Of a stretch of 64,000 bases of DNA, positions 25,518-36,420 are shown piece after piece. How positions within the stretch are numbered: position 1 is the first letter of the stretch; the number at the start of each line of letters is the position of its first letter. The translations under genes and the position numbers were made by a program. The notes below the pieces were generated by a model that saw only the letters and a list, made by a program, of their open reading frames with translations, was not told where the DNA came from and did not search any database. The DNA is from Nymphaea colorata (lineage: Eukaryota; Streptophyta; Magnoliopsida; Nymphaeales; Nymphaeaceae), in contig NC_045144.1 in NCBI RefSeq assembly GCF_008831285.2, forward strand, positions 24,631,716 through 24,695,715. Direction: 5' to 3'.

Positions 25518-26343
25518 ACAACCCAATAATTTCAAACAATGAGCCATCTATGAGGCCAATTGTATTTTTGTGTCTTATTTCTTTGAGCTTAACAGTTTGC
25601 ACATTGTTTAATCTATGTTCCATTTCCTATAAAATTACTTGGGGGTGCCAGTTTAACTAATTTCTCTCTCCCACTCGGCAGCACAAACTACTATTTAAAA
25701 TAAGAATAAAACATGTAATTCCCATCTCTTTTCCTCTCTCCCTCTCTTTGTCTCTATCTCTACATGCAAGAGAACTCAAAGGGCATGAGCTGTCACTTTG
25801 TTTCTTTCTTCCACCACATTTCACTTTCAGTGGAAGACAAGCCAAAAAAAAAGGAGCCACCCTGTTGAATAGAACCATTAATATACATTATATGACAGTC
25901 AATCATCCTTGATATTAAAGTTGCAGACTTGGTGGCAGAGACGCAGACTTAAGAGGTGGAATAAAAAGGCTCAAATCAAAATACGTATGTGAAGTTGGAA
26001 GATTGTGTTTCCCATGGCAATATGGTGCTATGGAAGAACAGGAATTATGAACACCATGACAACCAGAAAAAATCCAAATCTGTTACATCAGAAGCAATTG
26101 ACGTCTTTTTTATAGGACTTACCAAGTGCTAAATATGATCCTCAAGCAAAATAACAAGTTTCCACTACTTTTCATCCTTTTTCATGTAGGAAGTCTCCAC
26201 GTATATCACCAACTTCAACACAAATCAGCATCAACCACAAAAGCATGTAGAAAACTGATATGCTAATGACACCACATCTGCCTTGATCGACCAACTTCCC
26301 TTCCCTATTTTAAAGCTACTCACAGTACCTACACCACGGTCCT
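25518..26343 (+). repeat. Repeat R2, copy 1
   Basis: Direct repeat of 31,926-32,782 over its whole length. It starts ACAACCCAATAATTTCAAA and ends CAGTACCTACACCACGGTCC. No TG...CA ends, PBS or coding frame shared between the copies, so I do not call it an LTR. Frames differ between copies through indels. Confidence 0.85.
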
Positions 26344-26387
26344 CATGAATCTTCATGATCGTCGATCAACACTAGCTATTGCCGGAA

Positions 26388-26419
26388 GGAATTCCCATCT
26401 TTCTGTTTGCTCTTGCTCC

Positions 26420-26452
<33 letters not shown>

Positions 26453-26600
26453 AGACATGCATAAGAACTGAAAAGGCATAGAGCTGTCACGTTATTTCAT
26501 TCTTCCACCACACTTTCACTTTTAGTGATGGAGAATCAAAAAAAGGTGAACCATCCTGTTGAATTGAAATGATTAATTTACATGATAGGACTTTGTCAAT
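26388..26600 (+). repeat. Partial third copy of R2 with a (TC)n tract
   Basis: The TC microsatellite (26,419-26,452) and the sequence after it (ACATGCATAAGAACTGAAAA...CCTGTTGAATTGAAATGATT) match the inner part of R2 copy 1 from about 25,719 to 25,900. It lies in tandem, just downstream of copy 1. Confidence 0.75.
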
Positions 26601-26719
26601 CGTTCATGTTGTTAATTGTTCATGTTTGAGATGATGTTCACGCATAGTAAACTAATTTTTTTAATTAATATGCAAATAAACAATAAGAATGAGCGTTTGG
26701 GTTGGAATTTCTTCATTAT

Positions 26720-28322
26720 TATGTTGATTTTGATGTTAGGATTTGTCCAACCTGAAAAAGCCCTTCAGTGTACATGTTAAAAAATGCATCTTCCTGAAAT
26801 CACCCGAATATGGATCCCCATAAGAGCTTTTTTATGTTGCTCTCCATTTCCTTGTAATAGATGAAATGATTATTATTTATGCTCACGTATAAAAATATTT
26901 GGATTCATGTTTCCAAAAGAATTTTGAAAGCAAGAACCATCTTCAATGAGGCTTCGGAAACTTAATTTAGCCTCTTGCATGAGCCCAAGTTCCTCATTGA
27001 CTTATATAGAAAAACCGAAGTCAGATATTTTTCAAGTTATTTCTTGATTTCAACATTCATAAAGGCATATGTGTATATACATGTCATATACTTATACATA
27101 CACATAATTACCTCTCTTTGTCTTATTTTCCCTATAGTTTAACATTTTCGTTTACAATTTTTTATATACTATACATATAAATGAATTTATATGTGCATTT
27201 CATTTTCTCTCTAAATCTCTCTCTAAAAAAAACTTCTTCTACCAACATACACATAATTACCTCCCTTTGTCTTCTTTTCCCTATAGTTTAACATTTTCTT
27301 TTACAATTTTTATATACGTATACATATAAATGAATTTATATGTGCATTTTATTTTCTCTCTCTAAAAAAAATCTTCTTCTACCTTCTCTTTCTTTTAGAT
27401 TTAAAATCTTTCTTTTATAAGTTTTCACATATGTATACATGTGACTATATATATGTATACATATATGCACCTCTCTCTTTTAAAAATTAAGACATTACTA
27501 AGAATCATTTCTTCTTTATTTTCTTTTCATTTCTTTCAATTTTTTCAAACACATTTTCTCAAACATTTCAAACACATTTTCTCAAACACCTCTTCCCTAA
27601 GGTCTAGGATTTTAATATTTGTTTATCAACTTCATTGAGACCAAAACTCAATTAATGATCTAATATTAGAATCATGCTTGATAGTTTACAACCTCATTCC
27701 ATTTTCAAAAATTTGTCTCTCTTCATAAGAATATTGAAGACATTATGTAAATAAAAGTGGGAAACTTACATGTATGTGATGGTAAAATGCTTTTAGATAA
27801 ATGTTATAGTAGGAATGAAGGATTTGCTTCCAATTATATAAGTTCAATCCATTCATACATTCACATGCACTTGGGAAATTCACAAATAATCACATGCATT
27901 TCTCTAAAAGAATTTAAGTAACATGAAATGACGCTCTAGCGATGTAATACCGAATTAGAGGAAAATCTTAAATTTACTTAAGTTCTTAAGAGGACACTAA
28001 ATCAACATTAAAAAATGATCTTTAAAATACCCATATTATCTTCCATAGGTTTCCAAATAATATTTGCAAAGATTTCTCAATTCAAAATCTCTCAAATCAA
28101 AATGGATTATGCTCTTAAATGATTCTTTAAAACTTTCTCAAAAATTTGAAACATCAAATCTTCAACATTTTCTCCAAACCCACACCATATTTAGAATGAA
28201 AAGAATTTTAAGCAAAAGTGAAATGCATCAAAAATAAGTATAGCCATTGGATTGGTTATCCTCATAAACATCCCGAGAACAATCAATCTTCATACAGACG
28301 GTGATTCCCTCTCTCTCATTTC
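26720..28322 (-). repeat. LTR-like repeat with motif H copy E, minus orientation
   Basis: Reverse-complement counterpart of 21,788-23,180, diverged but collinear. Motif H copy E sits at its end (GATTG 28,250-28,254 and CAATC 28,284-28,288; overall 41 bp). The segment contains a 149-bp tandem duplication not seen in the other copy. No coding capacity. Confidence 0.7.
27097..27383. repeat. Tandem duplication, 149-bp period
   Basis: CATACACATAATTACCT starts at 27,097 and again at 27,246. The following sequence (CCCTATAGTTTAACATTTTC, then a TATATAC/CATATAAATG tract and CTCTCTAAAAAAAA) is repeated, ending CTTCTTCTACC at 27,243 and 27,383. Copy 2 is about 11 bp shorter. Confidence 0.9.
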
Positions 28323-29611
28323 AAAAATAAAATTTTATATTGCTGAAGCAATTCAAAAATCAAAGTAAATTTTGGGAATGCAAACATATCAACAAATTCC
28401 TCTCCTCATCAACACTGATCTTAGAGATTTAGTATATGAAATTTGAAAACTTCGGCGTAGAACCACCAATCGCTTACTTCCTTGAAAAGTTTTTACAGAA
28501 ATTATAATACAAACTTTTTCATGTTGATTGAAAATGGATTGTCTTGGATCAAGGCAGCCAATTGATGATGTGTAGGTTTCAATCCCCTGCCTCATGCTTT
28601 CCATGTCATGTTAATTGTTTTTTCTTTTATTAAACAAAGGAAAATGGATAAAGAAAATTGACAATCTAAGATAACATAAGAAAAAATGGTGAAAAACGAT
28701 CCCATCTCTAGTTTCACTCTTTCTCAAAGCAAAAGAAAAAAAAAGAAGGTCAAGTGTCCAATCACTAGGAGAAAATAATAAAGAAGTTCTACCAACATGA
28801 ATATGAAGAAATGCCTGACAATCCCCATAGATCTTCTCTTGTGCAAAATGATCGCAGTGTTATTGTGCAAGAAAGAGATCAGCTCTTTGCAGGGAGAGAA
28901 ACACTATGATTAAACATTTGCATGAATAGATTGTTTCTGGTTGCAAGGCTTCAAATCGACCTATTTGGAGAATGATCATCTGGTAAGTAGAAGAAGAATA
29001 GAGGAGGATTATCCATCTCTTTCTACCAAATTAATCCATTGAGCAGCAGCAGGGGATGATTGTGCGACTCTTTTTTGCTCGTTTTTAATTACTATGAATC
29101 TTCAACCTCAAAATAGACATTTACTCTCCACATGCACCTACTACAAGCTTGACAGTGACAACAGGTTGGGGGGCAGATAGGGGATGAAGAGTGATGGTGG
29201 TGCACTGCGGGTTGTGGTGAGGGCTTGGAGGCTGCTGGTTGGGGTAGAAGAGATGGTGCCATTCAGACTGCAAGTTGGGTCACTGATGGGGAAGGTAGAG
29301 ACCCTGCACGATGCGGTGGGCATGTTGGGTTTGTGCAATGAGGTGATGGCGTTGGCATTAAATGGCTTCTTGGTCGAGCAATCGAGAATGAGAGATAGAC
29401 ACTTTTAGTGGGAAATCTTTGGGTTTCATTGTGGAGAGGAAAGAGCACACGATCTGGCATTCTCTGAACCAAGAAGGAGGAGGAGAAGGTAAAAGTGACA
29501 AAGCGAGATTGATAGATAAAGAGAGGTCGACAGATTGTGAGAGAGAAGAGGGAAACGGATAAAGAAAGGTCGAAATCTGTTACATCAGAAGAGGAATTAT
29601 GAATTTCATGA
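28323..29611. other. Unannotated sequence before a copia LTR
   Basis: No gene recognised. 29,160-29,410 is unusually G/T-rich with short frames on both strands that I consider shadows. The last 40 bp (CTGTTACATCAGAAG, GGAATTATGAA) resemble pieces of R2 (26,040-26,095) in swapped order. Confidence 0.4.
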
Positions 29612-29961
29612 TGTTGAAAGTGGGTGTTACATCTAGCGCAGCATGCTCAATGGATCATTCTCATTCTTGCCTTATTGAAATCGATTTGAACATTGGAAAA
29701 ATTGCTGCAATATACGTTACTGACATTCTTTCCTCGATAATTTTGAGTTTTGTATGTAAAGTGTACCAATGATCGTATGCATTGTCTTTTGCTTTCCTCA
29801 TGTATCGTATATATACTTGTAAAGCAAAGAAAGAAAATAAGGAAACAGGGAAAATCAAAGGACAACTGCTCTAGCATTCATCGTGGATGTACGTCTATGG
29901 ACCGAACCACATAAAAATCAGTGTTCGTTTCTTGGTTCTCTTTCTTTATCCCATTTCAACA
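29612..29961 (+). repeat. 5' LTR of a truncated Ty1/copia element
   Basis: 350 bp bounded by TGTTGAAA at the left and TTTCAACA at the right, an 8-bp perfect terminal inverted repeat. A TATATATAC sequence near 29,809 could be the promoter. The primer-binding site follows directly. The matching 3' LTR is absent from the window. Confidence 0.88.
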
Positions 29962-29973
29962 TGGTATCAGAGC
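29962..29973 (+). promoter_or_regulatory. Primer-binding site (initiator tRNA-Met type)
   Basis: TGGTATCAGAGC lies directly after the LTR end. This is the standard initiator tRNA-Met primer-binding site of plant LTR retrotransposons. Confidence 0.92.
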
Positions 29974-30036
29974 ATTGACTTTCATTCTTGGCACATTTTG
30001 CTTATCTCCTGGTGCTTGATCTTGCTCATTTCATCA

Positions 30037-31545
30037 TGACAGAAGACTCAAGCTTTGGAACCACCACAAAGTGGTGGAAGAAATTATCGTGCAGGAGCAA
30101 CCAAGCCCTGCAAACAAAATTACTTCTGTACTTTTAATTGGCAGCGACTATTTAGCTTGGTCCAAATTTGTGATGCTCTATTTGAGTGGCACAAGCAAGC
30201 TGAATTTTGTTACTGAAGATCTTCCAAAACCTGCTGAAACAGATCCAACTTACAGAGAATGGCGATCCACCAATCATCTCATAATGTCTTGGTTGATTAA
30301 CTCTATGGTGCCTAAGGTCACTCAAGGATTTTACTTCGCAGAAACTGCTCACCAAATTTGGAGGAAGGTGAAGGAACCATATAGTGAGAAAAATGACATT
30401 GCTCATATGTATCAACTCTCTCAAGTCATTTGGGATCTTAAAAGCAAAACAAAAATTCAGCAATCTCCTAGCAACATACAAGGTATGTGGGATGAACTTG
30501 ACTATCTTATGGATATGTCTGCTACTCTTTGATCCAGAGAAAAAAAACGTGAACAACAGAAATTTTTTGTACTTCTTGTGACTCTTGGCCCAGAGTAAGA
30601 ACCCATCCGAAGCCAGATTTTAATGTCCCTGAACTTCGTTCTCTTCCCACTGTTTGTTCTATTCTTATAAGAGATGAATCTAGAAAAAAGGTAATGCTTC
30701 AAAATTTTGATCCTCCAAAGGACAACTCTGGTAATGTAGAATAGGTTGCCTTCTATGGAGTTGATAAAAACAGTAAAACAAGTGGAAGAACTGTCCACGA
30801 CGATTATGTTCTCATTGTAAAAAGGAAAGGTGTTGGTTCCTCCATGAAAAACCAACCACCATGAGGCCAAAAAAAAAAGAAAAAAAGAAAAAGAAAGCAC
30901 CACTGCCGTAGCCAAAGTTACAGCCAAAACTTTGGATACTTCGGATCTTACTCAGCTGCTGGAAAAAATAAGTGAACTACTTAAAAATGTCAAGGATCAT
31001 CATGGTAAAGAGCAGAAAAATGCTACTGCAACATCAACAAGTGTTACCGGTAATGCTCTTATTTCCCTCAAGTCTGATTATTGGATAATCGATTCTAGAG
31101 CTAGTGATCATATGTCTATGAACTGCCATAACCTTAGTAATTATTCTTCAATGCCTAGAAAAAAAATCATGTTACTGCGAATGGCTCCTCAATGCTGTTC
31201 AAGGAGAAGAGTTAGATTTTCATAGAAATGGTGTTAAATCTAAAGTGCTTTATGTGCCTGATCTCTCAAGTAACTTGTTGTCCGTTTCAAAAATTGTTAA
31301 AGATTTAAATTGCCAAGTTATTTTCTCCCCACTAACAATGTATTGCAGGACCCTATATCAAAGTGGAAGATTGGTGTGGAAACTCAAGAAAACGGGCTAT
31401 ATGTACTGAAAATTAATGAATGTGCCTTGACTCCCCAAATCAATCGAGATGGGGACTTTGGCACCAGAGACTTAGCCACCCATCATGTCATGCCTTGAAT
31501 ATTTTATTATCAAATTTGAATTTAAATGACATGTTTGGTTGGCAA
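30037..31545 (+). pseudogene. Copia gag-protease-GAG-pre-integrase, truncated and degenerate
   Basis: Gag (UBN2-like) is in a single frame over 30,071-30,532: LLIGSDYLAWSKFVMLYL, then DPTYREWRSTNHLIMSWL and the MWDELDYLMD end. The first ATG after the PBS (30,037) is in another frame, so a frameshift lies just inside. A zinc knuckle reads CPRRLCSHCKKERCWFLHEKP without its final glycine pattern (about 30,795-30,860). The protease active site is WIIDSRASDHM, so the catalytic DSG is changed to DSR. GAG-pre-integrase shows GLYVLKIN and LWHQRLSHPSCHALN, ending near 31,545. Integrase, RT, RNase H and 3' LTR are missing. This is a dead 5' fragment. Confidence 0.85.
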
Positions 31546-31602
31546 AAATATCAATTGAATAAAGGCCCACATAGTAATTTGAAATGTTTGGTTGGCAAAA
31601 AT
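31531..31602. repeat. 19-bp direct repeat, 53-bp period
   Basis: ATGTTTGGTTGGCAAAAAT occurs at 31,531-31,549 and 31,584-31,602. It marks the breakpoint where the copia similarity stops. This fits slippage or end-joining repair with filler DNA. Confidence 0.85.
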
Positions 31603-31925
31603 TCATCATCCAAATGCTTTGGATGATGGCTAGAATGGAAAGGGAAAGGAGAAAGTGAGGAAAGGATGGACAAAGAAAGAAAAGACATTTCGTTTCTAGG
31701 TCTTGCTTTTGTTTACAATTTCAAAAAGTGGACCAAAAAGGCATTGGATTTTCTTTACCATAGACCTTGCCTTAAAAGGATAAGGAAGCCTGGAATAACA
31801 ACATATCTATTGAATCCAGACATGGTAGTACTCATTTTGGAAATATCTAGTGGCAAAGTCACTCAATGGGTAAGTCATGAATCCTTAACCTAAATCCATT
31901 TTACCAAAAGTTTCTACCATATCAA
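31603..31925. other. Unannotated sequence between copia fragment and R2
   Basis: A purine-rich stretch (GGAAAGGGAAAGGAGAAAG) and a 75-codon frame of unknown meaning. Nothing recognisable. Confidence 0.4.
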
Positions 31926-32782
31926 TACAACCCAATAATTTCAAAAAATGAGCCATCTATGAGGCCAATTGTATTTTTGTGTCTTTTTTCTTTGGGCTTA
32001 ACAGGTTGGAGAATTGTTTAATTCATGTTTCATTTCCCATAAAACTACTTATTTCCTATAAAATTACTTGGGGGCACCCGTAAGCTCATCTCTCTCTCCA
32101 CTCGAAGTGCGGACTACTATTTAAAATAAGAATAAAACATGTAATACCCATCTCTTTCTCTGTCCCTCTCTCTCTCTATTCTACACATGCAAGAGAACTC
32201 AAATGGCATGGAGCTATTTCTTTGTTTCTTTCTTCCACCACATTTTCACTTTCGTGGTAGACAAGTCAAAAAAGAGAGGAACCACCCTGTTGAATAGGAA
32301 CCATTAGTTTACATGATATGACAGTTCTATCATCGTTGATATTACAGTTTCAGACTTGGTGAAAGAGATGCAGACGTGGAGGTGGAATAAAAAGGCTCGA
32401 ATCAAAATACTTATATGAAGTTGGAAGATTGTGTTCCCATGGCAATATGGTGGCTATGGAAGAACATGAATTATGAATACCATGACAACAATAAAAATCA
32501 AAATCTGTTACATCAGAGGCAATTGACCGTCTTTTTATTATGTCCAACAAGTGCTAAATATGACTCTTCAAGCAGAAGAATGAGTTTCCACAACTTTTGG
32601 TCCTTTTTTATGTAGGAAGTCTCTCACATATATCATCGACTTCAACACAGATCAGCATCACCACAAAAGCATATAGAAGACTGATATGCTAATGAAACCA
32701 CATCTAAAGATGCCTTGGTTTGATCGACCAACTTCCCCTTCCCTATTTTAATGCTATTCACAGTACCTACACCACGGTCCTT
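31926..32782 (+). repeat. Repeat R2, copy 2
   Basis: Aligns end to end with 25,518-26,343, with small indels and an extra copy of the TTTCCTATAAAATTACTT-like block near 32,033-32,068. Shared words include GAGCCATCTATGAGGCCAAT and GAAGTTGGAAGATTGTG. No shared open frame survives, so I treat it as non-coding. Confidence 0.85.
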
Positions 32783-32811
32783 ATAAAAGAGATAGCAATG
32801 TCATTGAAAAT

Positions 32812-32852
<41 letters not shown>

Positions 32853-32853
32853 G
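32812..32853. repeat. Compound microsatellite (AT)n(AC)n
   Basis: About nine AT followed by about twelve AC units. Confidence 0.97.
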
Positions 32854-33234
32854 CACTACTTCGGTCACAAACAAAAACCAACAGACCTCTTATATTTGTG
32901 TTAAAAAGTGTTTTGAACAAAATGTGAATCTCCTAATTTGTTCATTATAAACACTAATTTAATCTAAATAATGTTCAAGTTCAAATTACTTTCATAAAAA
33001 GAAGTGTTTTTTCTACTATTAAATTTTAATGTGATAAGAGCCATCTCTTTCTTAATTATTATGGTATATTAATAAAATAAAAAATAACTAACTTAATGTA
33101 TGTTATCACCAAATATATTTGAAGATACTGCTAAATTAGAAAAAAGATATTTAATAGGCCTGGCTTCCATCCCTTACCTAAGTGGTATGTTTTTTATCAT
33201 CTTATATGTATAAATATATATATTCACAGGCACA

Positions 33235-33273
<39 letters not shown>

Positions 33274-33399
33274 GCCACCCATGAGTTCTTTTCGGTGATA
33301 GCCTGGGCCTCCTTGTTTACACCCCTACCTTGTCCAGTGATATTGGTTCGTGTTGTCAGTACAGGGCTTGTGCCCGGTCCGTCAAAGGACACCAAACGG
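32854..33399. repeat. Unannotated AT-rich DNA with a (GA)n microsatellite
   Basis: A GA tract occupies 33,239-33,266. The remainder is AT-rich without recognised features. Confidence 0.6.
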
Positions 33400-34862
33400 A
33401 CCAGGCTGGTCTTTCTTTGGAAAACTAAATGTAGAAAATAAATGAGTGGCTGCTCGTTGTGTTCGGCCAGTCGCTACTTGTCAAACCAAATAATGGAAAT
33501 AAATGAGTGCTCCTCGTTGTGTTCGACCTGTCATTACTTGTCAAAATAGCAATCCAAGAAACCAGGCTGCACCCTGCGTCAATGGTCCAGCCATACTGTT
33601 TTTACATGTATATGGCGACAGGACCCACCAATTACCATTTGATGTTTCTCATATGCCTTTTATGTGGAAAATGCCCATCCTGATCTCTTTCTTGGGAACA
33701 TAAAATAACATATATTAATATCGAGTTACATGCACAAGGTTGTACACGCAAATGTATACCAAAGGAAAAAAAAAAGAAAGGAGTTGGGGTATTTTTTACT
33801 TTTTTTGTAAATAAGTGTATATTTTGGGATTTTTTGCTTTTTCATAAACCCTTTTTGTCCTTCTAAAAAATTATTTTTATTTTTTACTTATTATGTACAT
33901 TTTTTTATACATAGGGGTGTAAACATAACCAGTTTCAAGTTTCAGTTTGAGTGAAAACTGAAATCCGGCTTCCCATAATGCCCATGCCCATGTGAGTAGA
34001 GCCAAATGTCCATCAACTGGCATAGCGCTTCCACCCTAGTTGCACTAGTATAACACATTGCTCTCAAATGATAACCTTGCTTAGATTATCTTGCAATCGA
34101 GTTATCATGTTATAAGTGTAACATATATAGTTTTCCCGTACCTAACATATATTTTCAAGTATAATAATGTAATTGGTCTGCATGCCATCCGGCAGCCACT
34201 GCTTGTGATATCAAGTAGGTAATTTTTTGCTGGGAAACTGCCGAGGAAACCCTCACTTTATTGAAATGTTAAGTAGGTAATTAAATAAATAATTTAATCC
34301 ACTGTCTATGTCATTAATTTCTAGACACCAGCTGACATTGTAACATTTTGTGAGGGGACTATGTTGTAAGAAGGGCAGTAGCAGAGCTAAGGGTGGGTCA
34401 GTGTGCACCATATTTACCACACCAGTTAGTCAAAAATTATATTGTGATAAAGCTGGACTCAGTTCTAGTCACTTCATAGTGCCCACATGGGTACTGTCAA
34501 ACTCAGGTCGGTGACTCAAGCGATGTTCAGTAAAAAATTTGGGTACTGCCACTAAAGATGAGGTTGAGGTTACAAGTTGACGGTTAGGGCAAGCTTATCC
34601 ATGTAGTGAGAAATCAATTTTCTCAAAGATCATGGCAACTTTCCTGCTTGGTGGGCCATTACAGATCCTTTGATGGATTTTCATATGATCCGATCAGGTC
34701 GACTGAAAACTGGATTGGCCGGGTCATTCCTGAATATTCAAGGGATTCAAATAAAAGTCAAGAAGAATGAGGAGAGAAGGGTGGTGGAGGAGGAGAAACT
34801 GAACTTTAGCCACCAGCATTGTCATGGGATGTCGCTTGTTGATTCTTCAATCGATGCTGCTT
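33400..34862 (+). repeat. Repeat block R3, copy 1 (three pieces)
   Basis: Three pieces match the 44.6-46.9 kb region. 33,404-33,690 matches 44,591-44,790 (TTTGGAAAA..., GGCTGCTCGTTGTGTT, TCCAAGAAACCAGGCT, GGACCCACCA). 33,998-34,340 matches 46,560-46,905 (ATATATAGTTTTCC, CCGGCAGCCACTGCTTGTGA, AATTAAATA). 34,785-34,862 matches 45,737-45,830 (CATTGTCATGGGAT, CTTGTTGATTC, TCAATCGATGC). The order of the last two pieces is swapped in the other copy. Copy 1 also has an internal 61-bp tandem repeat (33,438 and 33,499). Confidence 0.78.
34379..34560 (+). mobile_element. Partial CAGTGGCGGAG-family repeat
   Basis: GCAGTAGCAGAGCTAAGGGTGGGTC, then ACACCAGTTAGTCAAAAATTATATTGTGAT and CTAGTCACTT, parallel 1,600-1,725 (CACACCAGCCTATCAAAAATTTCATTATGAT, CTAGTGACT). 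It lies between two R3 pieces, so it probably inserted there or marks a break. Confidence 0.45.
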
Positions 34863-36264
34863 GAGTTTTCGACACTGACGTCAATGGGAAGCTGCCATTG
34901 GTAACATATTATTACATGATTAAGAAAAAACTTAGTACAATCAATTATCAGAAACTTCATTATTTTATCATCTAGCTAGTTCCACCTCCAACCATGGTTA
35001 GTGGCAGCTAGAGTTAGGAATGTTGGACTTAGGGGCACTAATTTAAAGAATCTCATACCTATAGGGTCACTGGTGCATATAAAGAAGCAATAGTTAAAAG
35101 CTTACGCAAAAATGAAAATAAAGAAATTTGATAGGACCATTTGGGCAACTGCCTACACCAGCCCACGTATGACTCCACCAAAGGCTCTAGCCCCAATCTC
35201 AATTTTTATACTTCCATGCATTTCATGGTCCTGACAATCAAAATAGGGTTCGTATAAAATTTTTAAAATAAAATTTGAATTCACACTGACAAATGCACAT
35301 TTAAAATAAATAGCAAATTAAGTATATTACTTGTTTGATGATTGAATGCAGTGTGGAACCTTCAACAATATATATTTATTGGGTAATAGTGAAAATGAAT
35401 CCATTCTATAGACCATTCGTTTCTAATAAATGTTTATAACAATCGAAATCAGAACCCAAACCCAAAGCGAAACAACCTGCAGGCTGTTGGTAAGATAAAT
35501 CAGTATACTATATTTAAAAAAACAAGTGAAAAATAGAAAAGGAAAAATCTTAAAAGTATTTAAAGATAATTAAATAACAACACGGGGCAACAACAGGTTT
35601 GCCAAACAATTCAAATTGACTTAAATTAATTCAGGCCAACTTTTATAGACACTGTTCTCAAATGCATGACATTTTAGTGGACCTTTTGCTTGTGGAGAAA
35701 ACCCTTCTTTGTTATGGGTGAGCGGGAGTGAACCTGCCACCTGCATGCATGAGGGGCAGAAGCTCTACTCGTCCCCTTTACCCAGGGTCTAGAGAAACAT
35801 CAAAACCAGGTGAATTTACTGTCACTCCCTTCAGTTTGGAGTAGATCCTGCCAACCTTTATGGTTCATGAGAATAATGCTCATGGTATTGGAACTGACTA
35901 CCTGACTCTCACCAAACTCTTAACTCGACCAGTTATGCTACTCTTCCCGGAGTACAATGATCTCTTTGTTTGACCTTATGAAAAAGAGTACATATAAGAC
36001 ATTGAAGCTTACAACTTTCTGGAGGTAAAGTCTTTTGTGTAACCTGCGCTGAACTTTTCAATTCTCTTAGATGGAACTTGTTAAGTATAATATTCTGCTT
36101 TTTAAAAAAAATACATAAAAGCACCATATTCTTATTTCAAGAAACGTAACTGCATTTCAATTAACAAAAAAATTAATGTTCTAATGAATTAAACGCTGAG
36201 CAGGTACTATATGTTCCGAATTTTAGCTACACATGCACTCGTTTAATATTCTTCAGTGATCCCA
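34863..36264. other. Unannotated sequence
   Basis: No gene recognised. 35,130-35,200 carries GGGCAACTGCCTACACCAGCC and GCTCTAGCCCC, which again resemble ends of the CAGTGGCGGAG family. Otherwise AT-rich. Confidence 0.4.
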
Positions 36265-36420
36265 AAATCTGTTCCAAACATGTGTCAGGAACTTGAAAAT
36301 ATGTCTGTGTACTAAATCCGTCCCATACATTTGTCAGCGACTCAAGAATATGTCGCTGTGTACTAAATCCATTCCAAACATGTGTAAGGGACTCGAAAAT
36401 ATGTCGCTAGCCAGTACACT
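36265..36420. repeat. Tandem repeat, ~50-bp unit, three copies
   Basis: Units begin AAATCTGTTCC, AAATCCGTCCC and AAATCCATTCC at 36,265, 36,314 and 36,365. Each contains ACATGTGTCAGG-like and GACTCGAAAATATGTCGCT-like words and ends TGTACT or AGTACACT. Tandem subterminal repeats of this kind are typical of CACTA and some other DNA transposons. Confidence 0.85.

Noticed and set aside
16183-28322. Motif H as a hammerhead (retrozyme) or twister ribozyme
   Set aside because: I looked for the hammerhead core (CTGATGA ... GAAA) near each copy and found no matching arrangement. The conserved bases also do not fit the twister consensus as I know it. The covarying arms are kept as a finding without a ribozyme claim.
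29160-29472. Overlapping frames of 65-74 codons near 29.2 kb as a small gene
   Set aside because: They are mutually antisense or overlapping, without known domains or a supporting second copy.
29962-29973. TGGTATCAGAGC sites as tRNA genes
   Set aside because: Only the 12-nt complement of the tRNA 3' end is present at 29,962, 53,679 and 62,540; there is no cloverleaf. They are primer-binding sites.
25518-32782. R2 copies as LTRs of one element
   Set aside because: No TG...CA ends, no PBS after copy 1, no polypurine tract before copy 2. The copia fragment between them has its own LTR and PBS.
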